A stretch of DNA of 43,869 bases from an uncultured Rhodospirillales bacterium (GCA_945957135.1 CAMFLK010000006.1:1-43869), one strand, 5' to 3'; counted from the stretch's first letter, positions 29,831 to 41,542 are shown. Notes: a model not told the origin generated them from the sequence alone. Numbers and translations are program-made.

Positions 29831-32625
29831 CAGGCGGCGCTGGCGGCGCGGCGGCGTTTGGCGGGAACAGGCATCGGTGGGGCTTCCGGCGCGTCCGGCT
29901 CGGCCAGTGCGGCGAGCAGGGCATCGCGCAGCTGGGCCAGCTTGCGTTCGTTCTCCACCTTCAGGCCGAACACGTCCTTCACGTAGAACACGTCCACCGC
30001 CCGGGTGCCGTAGGTGCTGACATGGGCGGAGGCGATCTGCAGCCCCTGGTCGCTGATCGCCGCGGTCACGTCGTGCAGCAACCCGGGCCGGTCGCGCCCG
30101 TTCACTTCCAGCACGGTGTGGGTGTTGGAGGCGCGGTTGTCCACCACCACGCGCGGCGGCACCTGGATGGCGCGCACCCGCTTGCCCAGCAGCGCCCGCG
30201 AGGTCTTGCGGATTTCCGCCGTCAGCCGCAGCCGGCCGGTGAGCGCCTGTTCGATCAGCACGTAGAGGCGGGCGAGGCGATGGGGCGCGTCGAAGGCGCC
30301 GCCATTGGCGTCCTGGATCCAGAACGTGTCGAGCGCCATGCCATTGGTGAGGGTATGGATGCGGGCATCGACGATCGAGGCGCCGGCCACGGCGAGCGCG
30401 CCGGCGATCTTGCTGAACAGCCCGGCATGGTCGGCGGCATAGACGGTCACTTCCGTCACCGCGCGGGCCGGCAGGGGCTGGGTATCGACGGTCAGCGGCG
30501 CCTTGCGGCGTTCCGCGTCGCGGATCAGCCGGGCATGGCGCACATGCGTGTCGGGATCGAAGGACAGCCAGTAGCCCGGGTAGCCGAGCGCCTGGTAGGC
30601 CTCGATATCCGCCGCGTTCCAATCGGCCAGCAGCAGCGCGGCGGCTTCCTTGGCGCGGGCCACCCGCACGTCGCGTTCGGTGGTGGACAGGCCGCCGGCC
30701 AGCACCTCGCCGACCCGCGCGTAGAGCTCGCGCAGCAGCGTGGCCTTCCAGCCGTTCCACACCTTGGAGGAGACGGCGCGCATGTCCGCCACCGTCAGCA
30801 CCAGCAGCAGGCGCAGCCGCTCGGGCGACTGGATGGTCTCGACCAGGTCGAGGATGGTCTTGGGGTCGTCGATGTCGCGCTTGAAGGCGGTCTGGCTGAG
30901 CAGCAGGTGGTGCAGCACCAGCCAGGAGACCATTTCGGTCTCCTCGGCGGACAGGCCGAGCAGCGGGCCCTGTTCGGTGGCGACGTCCGCGCCGAGTTCC
31001 GAGTGGTCGCCGCCACGGCCCTTGGCGATGTCGTGGAACAGCATCGCCACATACAGCGCGCGGCGGGACTGAAGGTGGTCCACCAGGCCGGAGGCGACCG
31101 GCGCGATCTCCGACAGCTCCCCGCGTTCGAGGCTGTTGAGCACGCGGATCGCCTCGATCGTGTGCTCGTCCACCGTAAACACATGATAGGTGTCGAACTG
31201 CATCTGACCGACGATGCGCCGCCAGTCCGGCAGCAAGCGGCCGAGGATGCCGGTCTCGTTCAGCACGGCCATCCAGCGCGCGCCATCGGCCCGGTTGTGT
31301 TCGGCATCGCGCCCGCACAGCAGGTCGAGGAACAGGGCGTTGGCCTCGGGGTCGCCGCGCAACAGTGTCGCGCGGCGCTCGTGACGGATCAGCGCGCGCA
31401 CGGCCAGCGGATGCAGCTTGAGGTCTCGGTCGCGCGCCACCTGCAGGATGCGCAGCATCTGGATCGGCTCGTCGTAGAAGGTGCGGCCGTTGGCGCTGAG
31501 CAGCTGGCCGTCCGCCAGCATGAAGCCCTGGGCGGCCAGCGCCGCGTCGGTGGTGCCGGCGCGGGCGGGGGGGCCGAGGGCCGCGCGCACGATCGCCGGT
31601 TCCAGCACGCGGGTCAGCCGCGTCACGTCGCGGGCGGTGAGGAAGTAGTGGCGCATGAAGCGTTCCACCCCGTCCTGCCGTCCGTGGCGGGTGTAGCCCA
31701 TGCGGGCGCCGACCACGGGTTGCAGGTCGAAGGTCAGGCGCTCCTCGGCACGGCCGGTGACGTAGTGCAGGTGAAAGCGCAGCGCCCAGAGGAAGTCCCA
31801 GGAGCGCAGGGCGTGGCGCACTTCGGCCTCGGTCAGCAGGTTTCCGGTGGGACCGGTGCCGCTGTAGAGGTCGCGCATGTCCAGCGTGCCGAACACGTAT
31901 CGGACCATCCAGTAAAGCGTTTGCAGGTCACGCAGGCCGCCGCGGCCTTCCTTGATGTTGGGTTCCACCACATAGGGGCTGTCACCGTAGCGGCGGTGGC
32001 GCGCGTCGCGCTCGGCCTGCTTGGCGGCGAGATAGCCGGCCGGCCCCGCCTCGGCGCAGGCGATCCCCAAGCGCTCGGTGAATTCGGCGAATAGCGGGGC
32101 GTCGCCGGAAATGCGCCGCGCGTCGAGCATCGAGGTGGTGACGGTGGCGTCGCCCTTCGCCTCGGCCAGGCAGTCGGGAATGGAGCGGGTTGCGTGGCCG
32201 ACCTTCAGGCCGAGATCCCACAGGAAGTAGAGCATGAACTCCACCACCTGCAGCACCGGCGCGGGCGGGTGAGCGGCGGTGAGGAACAGCAGGTCGATAT
32301 CGCTGAACGGTGCCAGCACGCGCCGCCCATAGCCGCCGGTGGCCGCCACGCTCATGCGCGCCGCGCCGATCGGGTGCACGGCCAGGGCGTAGCGGTGCAG
32401 GGCGTCGATCAGCCCGTCCGTGCCATGGGCCAGCATGCGCGCGGCCGTCAGGCCGGGGGTGGCGCCGAGCTCGAAGGTTTCGCGCACATGCGCCTGCAGC
32501 CGGGCGAGTGTGCGGCGGAAGCTGGCCAGCGCCACGTCGCGCGGCACCGGGCCGGATTCGGCCAGCACCTCCTGCAGCAGGGTGTCGTCCGGCGCGGGTT
32601 CGGGTTCGATGAGGGGCGAGAGCAT
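29830..32625 (-). CDS. glnD: Bifunctional uridylyltransferase/uridylyl-removing enzyme GlnD
   Basis: A 931-residue nitrogen sensor that adds UMP to PII proteins when glutamine is low and removes it when glutamine is high. The nucleotidyltransferase motif GGYGRRVLAPFSDIDLLFL holds GGYG (97-100), Asp109 and Asp111. VVEPNIKEGRGGLRDLQTL follows. The HD domain has VDEHTIEAI and MLFHDIAKGRGGDHSELGA. Two ACT domains near residues 723-800 (VYAADHAGLFSKIAGAL) and 838-900 (VNGRDRPGLLHDVTAAI) bind glutamine. The tail is basic. It follows mutS by 14 bp. Confidence 0.97.
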   Translation of the reverse strand: MLSPLIEPEPAPDDTLLQEVLAESGPVPRDVALASFRRTLARLQAHVRETFELGATPGLTAARMLAHGTDGLIDALHRYALAVHPIGAARMSVAATGGYGRRVLAPFSDIDLLFLTAAHPPAPVLQVVEFMLYFLWDLGLKVGHATRSIPDCLAEAKGDATVTTSMLDARRISGDAPLFAEFTERLGIACAEAGPAGYLAAKQAERDARHRRYGDSPYVVEPNIKEGRGGLRDLQTLYWMVRYVFGTLDMRDLYSGTGPTGNLLTEAEVRHALRSWDFLWALRFHLHYVTGRAEERLTFDLQPVVGARMGYTRHGRQDGVERFMRHYFLTARDVTRLTRVLEPAIVRAALGPPARAGTTDAALAAQGFMLADGQLLSANGRTFYDEPIQMLRILQVARDRDLKLHPLAVRALIRHERRATLLRGDPEANALFLDLLCGRDAEHNRADGARWMAVLNETGILGRLLPDWRRIVGQMQFDTYHVFTVDEHTIEAIRVLNSLERGELSEIAPVASGLVDHLQSRRALYVAMLFHDIAKGRGGDHSELGADVATEQGPLLGLSAEETEMVSWLVLHHLLLSQTAFKRDIDDPKTILDLVETIQSPERLRLLLVLTVADMRAVSSKVWNGWKATLLRELYARVGEVLAGGLSTTERDVRVARAKEAAALLLADWNAADIEAYQALGYPGYWLSFDPDTHVRHARLIRDAERRKAPLTVDTQPLPARAVTEVTVYAADHAGLFSKIAGALAVAGASIVDARIHTLTNGMALDTFWIQDANGGAFDAPHRLARLYVLIEQALTGRLRLTAEIRKTSRALLGKRVRAIQVPPRVVVDNRASNTHTVLEVNGRDRPGLLHDVTAAISDQGLQIASAHVSTYGTRAVDVFYVKDVFGLKVENERKLAQLRDALLAALAEPDAPEAPPMPVPAKRRRAASAA

Positions 32626-32639
32626 TGCGCCGATGATAT

Positions 32640-35264
32640 CTATTCCCGGCCCGGCGCGACAGGGAGCAGCGTCTTAATTCGGTATAACATGTCCAGCGCC
32701 TCGCGCGGGGTGAGCCGATCCGGGTCCAGCGCCGCAACCGCCGCGTGCAAAGGGTCGGGTTCGGACGGAGCAGAGGGCATTTCGGCCCCCGTCTTCTCGG
32801 TTTGGGCCTGGGCGAACAGCGGCAGGGCGGCCGCCTCGGTCAGGCGGCCGGCGCGTTCCTCCAGCGCCGCCAGCAGGGCGCCGGCGCGGCGGACGGTGGC
32901 TGGGGGCACGCCGGCGAGGCGCGCGACATGCACGCCCCAGCTCCGCCCGGCCGCCCCTTCGGCCACTTCGTGGAGGAACACCACCTCCTGCTTCCACTCC
33001 TTCACCCGCATGGTGTGCGGCGCGAGCCGGGGAAGTTCGGCGCTGAGCTGGGCGAGTTCGTGGAAATGGGTGGCGAAGATGGTGCGGCAGCGCACGGCGT
33101 TGTGCAGCGATTCCAGCACCGCCCAGGCGATGGCCAGCCCGTCCAGCGTGGCGGTGCCGCGGCCGATCTCGTCCACCACCACCAGGCTGCGCGGCCCGGC
33201 CTGGTGCAGGATGGCGGCGGTCTCGGTCATCTCCACCATGAAGGTGCTGCGCCCGCGCGCGAGGTCGTCGGAGGCGCCGACGCGGGAGAACAGCCGGTCC
33301 ACCACGCCGATATGGGCGGCGGCGGCCGGCGCCGGCAGCCCGGCCTGGGCGAGAATGGCGATCAGCGCGTTCTGCCGCAGATAGGTGGACTTGCCCGCCA
33401 TGTTCGGTCCGGTCAGCAGCAGCACCCGGCGGTCGGGCGAGAGGTCGCAGCGATTGGGCACGAAGGCGCCGCTGCCGGCCAGCGCCGCCTCCACCACCGG
33501 GTGGCGGCCGGCGGTGATCAGGAAGGCTTCGCCCTCCTCCACCACCGGGCGGCACCAATGGCCGGTCTCCGCCAGCCGTGCGGCGGATTGCGCGACGTCG
33601 AGCACCGCCAGCGCGGCGGCGCAGGCGGCGAGCCTGTCCGCGCGGGCGAGGGTGGTGGCGACGAGATGGGCGAACACCGCCCGCTCCCGCGCACCGGCCC
33701 GCTCGGCCGCCTCGGTGATGCGGCGGTCGAGGTCGGAAAGCTCGGGGCAGGTGAAGCGGGCACCGTTGGCCATGCCCTGGCGCAGCGTCAGGTCCGGGTG
33801 GTCGCGCAGCTTCTCCACCGCGGCGGCCGGCGCCTCGATGACGTAGCCGAGCTGGGCGTGGTGGCGGATCTTGAGGCTGGCGACGCCGTAGCGCTGGGCG
33901 AAATCGAGCTGCAACCCGGCGACGACGCGGCGGCTGTCGTCGCGCAGCGCGCGCTCCGCATCGAGCTCGGGGTCGAACCCGGCGGCGACGGCGCCCTCGT
34001 CAAGGCGCAGCGGCGCCGGCTCGGCCAGCGCGGTGCCGAGCAGGGCAAGCAGGTCGGGCGCCGTGCCCAGCGCATCCCGCGCCTCCGCGAGCAGGCCGGG
34101 CAACGGCCCTGCCAGCGCTTCGGCGGCCGCCTCGGCGGCCTTCAGCCCGCCAGCGATGGCCGCGAGGTCGCGCGGCCCGCCACGGCCCACCGACAACCGG
34201 CCCAGCGCGCGGGCCCTGTCGGGCGTCGCCTTCAGGCTGGCGCGCAGCGCCGCGGCGGCTTGTGGGGCGGTGGCGAGAAACGACCAGCCATCCTGCCGCG
34301 CGGCGATGGCGGCGGCGTCGGTCAACGGGGCGGCGAGCTGCTCGCCGAGCAGGCGCGCCCCCGGCGCGGTCAGCGTGCGCTGCACGGCGGCGAGCAGGGT
34401 ATGCGCCGTGCCGCCATCCCGCGCGCGGGTGATCTCGAGGCTGGCGCGAGTGGCGGCGTCCAGCTCCATGCGCCCGGCCTCGCCCAGCGGCGCCGGGCGG
34501 GACAGCCGGGGCAGCTGGCCGGCCTGGGTGGCGCGGACATAGTCGAGCGCCATCATCGCCGCCCGCGCCTCGGCGTCGGAGAACTGGCCGAAGGCGTCGA
34601 GGCTGGCGGCGGCGAAGGTCTCGGCGAGCAGCTTGCGGGCCGCCGAGAGGGCGGGGGGCGCGCGCTCCGGCCCCCGGCGGAGCTCCCAATCGCCGAGTGG
34701 CAGGTCGGCGGCGGCGAGGATTTCCGCCGGATCCAGCCGGCCGAGCAAGGCGGGCAGCGCGTCCGGCGCCAGGCCCTGCGTCTCGAACAGGCCGGTGGAG
34801 ACGTCGAGCCACGCCGCCCCCAGCCGCCGCCCCTCCGCCACCAGCGCGAGCAGCAGATTGGGCCGGCCGGCTTCCAGCAGCGAATCCTCGGTCAGCGTGC
34901 CCGGCGTGATCAGCCGCACCACGCCACGGCGGATCGGCGCCTTGCCCGCGCGCGCCTTCGCCTCCTCCATCTGCTCGCCGACCGCCACGCGAAAGCCCCG
35001 GCGGATCAGCCGGGCCAGATAGGCCTCGGCCGCGTGGACCGGCACGCCGCACATGGCGATGGGCTGGCCGGCATGCTCGCCGCGCTTGGTCAGCGCGATG
35101 TCCAACGCGGCGGCGGCGGCCTCCGCGTCGGCGAAGAACATCTCGTAGAAATCGCCCATGCGGAAGAACAGCAGCGCATCCGGATGCTCGGCCTTCAGCG
35201 CGAACCATTGCGCCATGGCCGGGGTGGCGCCCTCGGCGCTGGGAATGGAACGGGACTGGGTCAT
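32640..35264 (-). CDS. mutS: DNA mismatch repair ATPase MutS
   Basis: An 874-residue mismatch-recognition protein of full length. The mismatch-reading motif is F39-Y40-E41 in RMGDFYEMFF. The ATPase domain has Walker A TGPNMAGKSTYLRQ near residue 620, SRVGASDDLARGRSTFMVEM, Walker B VVVDEIGRGTATLDG and ATHFHELAQL. The C-terminal segment LTPREALDMLYRIK matches the usual end. No strong ribosome site precedes the ATG. It is divergent from maeB and probably cotranscribed with glnD. Confidence 0.98.
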   Translation of the reverse strand: MTQSRSIPSAEGATPAMAQWFALKAEHPDALLFFRMGDFYEMFFADAEAAAAALDIALTKRGEHAGQPIAMCGVPVHAAEAYLARLIRRGFRVAVGEQMEEAKARAGKAPIRRGVVRLITPGTLTEDSLLEAGRPNLLLALVAEGRRLGAAWLDVSTGLFETQGLAPDALPALLGRLDPAEILAAADLPLGDWELRRGPERAPPALSAARKLLAETFAAASLDAFGQFSDAEARAAMMALDYVRATQAGQLPRLSRPAPLGEAGRMELDAATRASLEITRARDGGTAHTLLAAVQRTLTAPGARLLGEQLAAPLTDAAAIAARQDGWSFLATAPQAAAALRASLKATPDRARALGRLSVGRGGPRDLAAIAGGLKAAEAAAEALAGPLPGLLAEARDALGTAPDLLALLGTALAEPAPLRLDEGAVAAGFDPELDAERALRDDSRRVVAGLQLDFAQRYGVASLKIRHHAQLGYVIEAPAAAVEKLRDHPDLTLRQGMANGARFTCPELSDLDRRITEAAERAGARERAVFAHLVATTLARADRLAACAAALAVLDVAQSAARLAETGHWCRPVVEEGEAFLITAGRHPVVEAALAGSGAFVPNRCDLSPDRRVLLLTGPNMAGKSTYLRQNALIAILAQAGLPAPAAAAHIGVVDRLFSRVGASDDLARGRSTFMVEMTETAAILHQAGPRSLVVVDEIGRGTATLDGLAIAWAVLESLHNAVRCRTIFATHFHELAQLSAELPRLAPHTMRVKEWKQEVVFLHEVAEGAAGRSWGVHVARLAGVPPATVRRAGALLAALEERAGRLTEAAALPLFAQAQTEKTGAEMPSAPSEPDPLHAAVAALDPDRLTPREALDMLYRIKTLLPVAPGRE

Positions 35265-35305
35265 CGTTGCGATTTCTGGACTGGGCTGGCCCGATTTTCA
35301 ACGGT

Positions 35306-35335
35306 TTGCAAGCCGGCTCCGGCGGTCCATGCTAG
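35306..35335 (+). promoter_or_regulatory. Candidate maeB promoter
   Basis: TTGCAA (35306-35311) and TGCTAG (35330-35335) are 18 nt apart in the 104-bp divergent gap between mutS and maeB, with GGGGAGG as ribosome site before the ATG at 35369. Weak sequence-only evidence. Confidence 0.3.
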
Positions 35336-35368
35336 GGGAAAGGAAGACCAACGGGGAGGTTCGTATCC

Positions 35369-37651
35369 ATGGCCGACGGCAGTGATCCGCGCACGGCGCG
35401 CGTTTCGGGCGAGGAAGCCCTGGCGATGCACGCGCTGGCGCCGGCCGGCAAGCTCGCCACGCGCATCACCAAGCCCCTGACCACGGCCCGCGACCTGTCC
35501 CTCGCGTACTCGCCCGGCGTGGCCGAACCCTGCCTGCACATCCATCGCGACGCGGCGCTGGCCTATGACTACACCAGCAAGGGCAACATGGTCGCCGTGG
35601 TCTCCAACGGCACGGCGGTGCTCGGCCTGGGCAATCTGGGCGCGCTCGCCGGCAAGCCGGTGATGGAGGGCAAGGTCGCGCTGTTCAAGCGCTTCGCCGA
35701 CGTGGACGGCATCGACCTCTGCGTGGATACCGAGGACGTGGACGCGCTGGTCAACTGCGTGCGCTATCTCGGCCCCAGCTTCGGCGGCATCAACCTCGAG
35801 GACATCAAGGCGCCGGAGTGCTTCATCATCGAGCAGCGGCTGCGCGAGCTGATGGACATTCCCGTCTTCCACGACGACCAGCACGGCACCGCCATCGTCG
35901 CCGCCGCCGGCCTCATCAATGCCTGCCACCTCACCGGGCGCGACCTGCGCGAGACCAGGCTGGTGGTCAACGGCGCCGGGGCGGCGGCCATCGCCTGCGT
36001 CGAACTGCTGAAGGCGATGGGGTTGCGGCCGGAGCACGTCATCCTCGCGGACACCAAGGGCGTGGTCTATCAGGGCCGCACCGAGGGCATGAACCAGTGG
36101 AAATCGGCCCATGCCGTCGCCACCAGTGCCCGCACGCTGGCCCAGGCGCTGGAAGGCGCGGACGTGTTCTTCGGCCTGTCCGTGAAAGGCGCGCTGAGCC
36201 AGGACATGGTGCGCGGCATGGCGGACAAGCCGATCATCTTCGCCATGGCCAACCCGGACCCGGAGATCACGCCCGAGGAGGCGCGGGCGGCGAGCCCACA
36301 CGCGATCATCGCCACCGGCCGCAGCGACTATCCCAACCAGGTCAACAACGTGCTCGGCTTCCCCTACATCTTCCGCGGCGCGCTGGACGTGCGGGCGAGC
36401 ACGATCAACGAGGCGATGAAGATCGCCGCCGCCGAGGCGCTGGCCCTGCTGGCGCGCGAGGACGTGCCGGATGAGGTGAACGCCGCCGGCGGGGGCAAGC
36501 GGCTGCAGTTCGGCCCGGAATACATCATCCCCAACGCTTTCGACCCGCGCCTGATCAGCCAGCTGCCGCCCGCCGTGGCCAAGGCGGCGATGGACAGCGG
36601 CGTGGCCCGCAAGCCGCTGCCCGACCTGCGCCGCTACGCCCGCGAATTGTCGGGTCGGCTCGACCCCACCGCCAACGCGCTCGACGGCATCATGGAGCGG
36701 GTGCGCGCCAACCCGCGCCGGGTGGTGTTCGCCGAGGGCGAGGAGGAAAAGATCGTCCGCGCCGCCACCGCCTTCCGCAACGCCGGCTACGGCACGCCGG
36801 TGCTGATCGGGCGCGAGGACCGGGTGCGCAGCACGATGACCAGCCTGGGCCTCGGCACCGCCGACGGCATCGAGGTGCACAATGCCCGCCTGTCGCACAA
36901 CAATCGCAAATACACCGATTTCCTCCATGCCCGGCTGGGCCGGCGCGGGCTGCTGTGGCGGGACTGCCAGCGCCTGGTGAACCAGGACCGCAACATCTTC
37001 GCCGCCTGCATGGTGGCCACCGGCGACGCGGACGCGATGGTGACGGGCCTGACGCGCTCCACCGCCGTGTGCATGCAGGACATCGACCACGTGATCGATA
37101 CCGCGCCCGGCGCCATCAGCTTCGGCCTGACGCTGATGCTGAGCGAGCGCGGCCACACCATCTTCATGGCCGACACGCTGCGCCATTTCCGCCCGGACGC
37201 GGAGCAGATGGCCGATATCGTCATCGGCGCCGCCGCCGCCGCCCGCCAGCTCGGCCACGAGCCGCGCGTGGCGCTGCTGTCGCACTCCACCTTCGGCAAC
37301 AAGCCGCACATCTCCGCCGACACGATGCGCGACGCGGTGGCGATCCTGGACGCGCGGGGGGTGGATTTCGAATATGATGGCGAGATGAGCCCGGATGTCG
37401 CGCTCGACCCATCCTATCGCGCGCTCTACCCGTTCTGCCGCCTCACCGCATCGGCCAATGTGCTGGTGATGCCCGGGCTGCATTCCTCCCACATCGCCTC
37501 GCGCCTCGCGCCGCGGCTCGGCGGCGGCGGCAGCATCGGACCGCTGTGGATCGGGCTGACCCATCCGGTGCAGTTGATTTCAATGGATTCCTCGGTGAGC
37601 CAGATCGTGGACATCGCGACCCTGGCTGCCCACCAGGCCATCGCGGAGTAG
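35369..37651 (+). CDS. maeB: NADP-dependent malic enzyme with phosphotransacetylase-like domain
   Basis: A 760-residue MaeB-type malic enzyme, converting malate to pyruvate and CO2 with NADP reduction. The malic domain (about 1-425) shows [34 protein letters not shown] and [16 protein letters not shown] for nucleotide binding. The C-terminal domain (about 430-760) resembles phosphate acetyltransferase and in MaeB enzymes acts as an allosteric module that senses acetyl-CoA. Length fits the fused family. It ends 16 bp before the probable start of a histidine kinase. Confidence 0.97.
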   Translation: MADGSDPRTARVSGEEALAMHALAPAGKLATRITKPLTTARDLSLAYSPGVAEPCLHIHRDAALAYDYTSKGNMVAVVSNGTAVLGLGNLGALAGKPVMEGKVALFKRFADVDGIDLCVDTEDVDALVNCVRYLGPSFGGINLEDIKAPECFIIEQRLRELMDIPVFHDDQHGTAIVAAAGLINACHLTGRDLRETRLVVNGAGAAAIACVELLKAMGLRPEHVILADTKGVVYQGRTEGMNQWKSAHAVATSARTLAQALEGADVFFGLSVKGALSQDMVRGMADKPIIFAMANPDPEITPEEARAASPHAIIATGRSDYPNQVNNVLGFPYIFRGALDVRASTINEAMKIAAAEALALLAREDVPDEVNAAGGGKRLQFGPEYIIPNAFDPRLISQLPPAVAKAAMDSGVARKPLPDLRRYARELSGRLDPTANALDGIMERVRANPRRVVFAEGEEEKIVRAATAFRNAGYGTPVLIGREDRVRSTMTSLGLGTADGIEVHNARLSHNNRKYTDFLHARLGRRGLLWRDCQRLVNQDRNIFAACMVATGDADAMVTGLTRSTAVCMQDIDHVIDTAPGAISFGLTLMLSERGHTIFMADTLRHFRPDAEQMADIVIGAAAAARQLGHEPRVALLSHSTFGNKPHISADTMRDAVAILDARGVDFEYDGEMSPDVALDPSYRALYPFCRLTASANVLVMPGLHSSHIASRLAPRLGGGGSIGPLWIGLTHPVQLISMDSSVSQIVDIATLAAHQAIAE

Positions 37652-37667
37652 GGAAGGAACAGCGGCG

Positions 37668-39425
<1,758 letters not shown>

Positions 39426-39427
39426 CA

Positions 39428-39937
39428 TCACTCCGCCAGCACGCGCAGGCTGGTCACGCCCATCGCCAGCACCTCCAGCAGGTGCTCCCGGCGCAGCGCC
39501 ACGCACCCCTCGGTGGGGCCGAAATCCGGGCTCGCAACGTGGAGGAAGATGGCCGAGCCGTCGCCCGGCCGCACCGGATCGTCGTTCCAGCCGAGCACGC
39601 CGATCAGGTCGTAGAGCCCGTCCCGTCGCCACAGCTCCTCGTGCCGGGCCGCATGCGGCAGGCGGACCGGCCGGTTGTAGTCCGGATCGGCGGGGTCGTC
39701 GCACCAGCCATCGGTCGGCGACAGCGGCTCGCGCGGCAGGGCGGTGGCGGGAATGGCCAGCCGGTCGGCGCGGTAGAACAGGCGGCGCAGGGGCAGCACG
39801 CCCACCGGCGTGGCGCCGTCGCCCTCCTGCTTGCGCAGGCTCACCCCGCCGCGGCCGAGGCAGGCGGGAAAGGCGCGGCCTTGCAGCACCAGCCGCCCGG
39901 CGGGATGCACAACGGCCTCCATCAACTCAACAGCCAT
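39428..39937 (-). CDS. L,D-transpeptidase (YkuD) family protein
   Basis: A 169-residue YkuD-domain protein. These enzymes use an active-site Cys to form L,D-crosslinks in peptidoglycan or attach other groups. Seen: KQEGDGATPVG, YDLIGVLGWNDDP, IFLHVAS with the catalytic His, and PTEGCVALRREHL with the catalytic Cys in the TEGC motif. No signal peptide is visible, so export is unexplained, though this is common in the short alphaproteobacterial branch. ATG 39937 or the in-frame ATG 39922 may be the start; neither has a good ribosome site, and both lie in a long inverted repeat. Confidence 0.85.
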   Translation of the reverse strand: MAVELMEAVVHPAGRLVLQGRAFPACLGRGGVSLRKQEGDGATPVGVLPLRRLFYRADRLAIPATALPREPLSPTDGWCDDPADPDYNRPVRLPHAARHEELWRRDGLYDLIGVLGWNDDPVRPGDGSAIFLHVASPDFGPTEGCVALRREHLLEVLAMGVTSLRVLAE

Positions 39938-39958
39938 GAAGAATGGCCGTTGAGTTGA
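39922..39958. repeat. 16-bp inverted repeat spanning the L,D-transpeptidase start
   Basis: Arms 39922-39937 and 39943-39958 pair over 16 bp with a single mismatch and a 5-nt loop (GAAGA). On the plus strand a T-rich tract (GTCTTTGTTT) follows, so it could act as a terminator against plus-strand transcription. On the minus strand it holds both candidate start codons of the transpeptidase. Owing to the symmetry, both strands read MAVEL from the arm. Confidence 0.7.
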
Positions 39959-40021
39959 GTCTTTGTTTGGCGCGCCGCCGCCGCGCCGCGATGGAAGAGT
40001 CATCGCTTCGCTCCACCGGTA

Positions 40022-41215
40022 TCAGCCCGGCAGATGGCCGAAGCGGGCGCGCTTGGTGGCGAGGTAGCCGTCGTTCACCCCGTTGGGCGCGAAGGCGTGC
40101 GGCTCGCGCGCCACGACGTCGATGCCGCAGGCGGCCAGCCCGGCCAGCTTGGCCGGGTTGTTGGTCAGCAGCCGCACCGCGCCGAAGCCCAGCTCGCGCA
40201 GCATGGTGGCGGCGACCATGAAGTTGCGCTCGTCGGAGCCCCAGCCCAGCGCGCGATTGGCGTCCACCGTGTCGAGCCCGCGATCCTGCAACGCATAGGC
40301 CCGCAGCTTGTTCACCAGCCCGATGCCCCTGCCCTCCTGCGCCAGATAGATCAGCACCCCGCTGCCTTCCTCCGCCATGCGGCGGATGGCGCCGCGCAGC
40401 TGGGGGCCGCAATCGCAGCGCAGGCTGCCCAGCAGGTCGCCGGTGAAGCATTCCGAATGGATGCGGCACAGCGGCGCCGCCTGCGCCTCCGGCCGCCCGA
40501 CCAGGATGGCGAGGTGCTCCACCCCCGCATCCGGCGCGCGGAAGGCCACCACCCGCGCGTCCGGCGCGTCTTCCAGCGGCACCTTCGCCTCGGCGACGCG
40601 CACCAGGCCGGTGGCCATGGAAGCGGGATAGGCCAGCACGTCATCGGCCGGCACACGCAGCAGGCGACGGTCGGCGGCCGCCTCGCCGGCCAGGGCAGGG
40701 GTCACCCGTGCCACAACCACGGCGGGCAGCAGCCGGGCGATCTTGGCCAGCGCGAGCGCGGCCTGCGCATCGGCGGGGACATCCGGCGATTCCACCGGGT
40801 CGGCCGGCAGCAACTGCTCCACCGTGGGGTCGGCGAGCCGGCGCAGCGGCTCCGGCGCCAACAGCGCGGGGGGCAGCCTGATGGCCCGTGCCGGCGCGCG
40901 CCCGGCGCCCTGGTGCGGCCGCCCGTTGGGCAGCCCCCCCTTGTGCAGCATATCGGCCGCGCGCACCGGGGCGAGCAGCAGCAACGGCGCCTCGGCGGGC
41001 AACTCCAGGAATTCGGCCAACCCGGCGGCACCCACGGTCTCGGCGGGCACCGCGAGCAGCTCGTCGGCCCCTTCCAGCAGCACGGGGGTGCCGCGCTTGA
41101 ACTCCGCGGCCGCGCGATGCACGCCGCGCAGGCGCATCACCTGCGGATCAGGCGGCGCGACACCCGCCTCCTCCATCGCCGACGCGAGTTCGTCGCGAGA
41201 CGTCTGCTGGTCCAT
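40022..41215 (-). CDS. ribA: GTP cyclohydrolase II with an extended N-terminal domain
   Basis: A 397-residue RibA-type protein. The C-terminal half (about 200-397) is GTP cyclohydrolase II, the first riboflavin step, with zinc ligands Cys256, Cys267 and Cys269 (RIHSECFTGDLLGSLRCDCG) and IYLAQEGRGIGL, plus LLTNNPAKLAGL. The first about 200 residues do not look like an active RibB: I see no clear DHBP synthase motif, and the segment is rich in Ala, Leu and Pro. It may be a degenerate relative or a lineage domain. CAGGAG lies just before the ATG. No FMN riboswitch is present upstream. Confidence 0.9.
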   Translation of the reverse strand: MDQQTSRDELASAMEEAGVAPPDPQVMRLRGVHRAAAEFKRGTPVLLEGADELLAVPAETVGAAGLAEFLELPAEAPLLLLAPVRAADMLHKGGLPNGRPHQGAGRAPARAIRLPPALLAPEPLRRLADPTVEQLLPADPVESPDVPADAQAALALAKIARLLPAVVVARVTPALAGEAAADRRLLRVPADDVLAYPASMATGLVRVAEAKVPLEDAPDARVVAFRAPDAGVEHLAILVGRPEAQAAPLCRIHSECFTGDLLGSLRCDCGPQLRGAIRRMAEEGSGVLIYLAQEGRGIGLVNKLRAYALQDRGLDTVDANRALGWGSDERNFMVAATMLRELGFGAVRLLTNNPAKLAGLAACGIDVVAREPHAFAPNGVNDGYLATKRARFGHLPG

Positions 41216-41415
41216 CTTGCTCCTGCGCCGCCCCGCTCGGGGGCGTCTATCGTGGGGCGTGTAACTGACTCACCCCATCCTGGCGTGGGGAAGGACGAAT
41301 TGCCAATGCCGGGAAAGTGAGCGGCAGCCCCAATCGCCTGGCAAGAGACACAAATGTGCACGACTTGATGGACGGCAACCCCGCAGGCACGATAACACTG
41401 CACCGCACCACGGGC

Positions 41416-41433
41416 GGCCGATGCGAATCGGCC
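41416..41433. other. 7-bp hairpin with GCGA (GNRA-type) loop in the ribA/regulator gap
   Basis: GGCCGAT (41416-41422) and ATCGGCC (41427-41433) form a perfect stem closed by GCGA, a stable GNRA tetraloop when read on the plus strand. It is one of two structured elements in the 350-bp gap 41216-41565 between ribA and the response regulator. The rest of the gap shows no gene or tRNA. It may be part of a leader RNA or a small RNA. Confidence 0.4.
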
Positions 41434-41502
41434 GGCTGGTGGGCTGCCGCCGGGGGCGCGGAACCGATGCCAGACGCGTCAGTTTCTCCGCCGGTGAAAC
41501 GA

Positions 41503-41542
41503 TGCGCAAGGCGTGGCCCGGCACAAGCCGCCGCCTTGCGCA
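41503..41542 (+). promoter_or_regulatory. 11-bp inverted repeat in the leader of the response regulator
   Basis: TGCGCAAGGCG (41503-41513) and CGCCTTGCGCA (41532-41542) are perfect complements with an 18-nt spacer, followed by AAAA and then the GAGGG ribosome site (41552-41556). It could be an RNA hairpin tuning translation or a DNA site for autoregulation by the protein encoded directly downstream. Function is inferred from position. Confidence 0.55.

Noticed and set aside
29773-35480. Long plus-strand frames opposite glnD and mutS
   Set aside because: Same composition artefact; no motifs, and the minus strand encodes full-length known proteins.
39943-40221. Plus-strand frame starting MAVELSL
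   Set aside because: It starts in the mirror arm of the inverted repeat and then runs Arg/Ala-rich antisense into ribA; no ribosome site.
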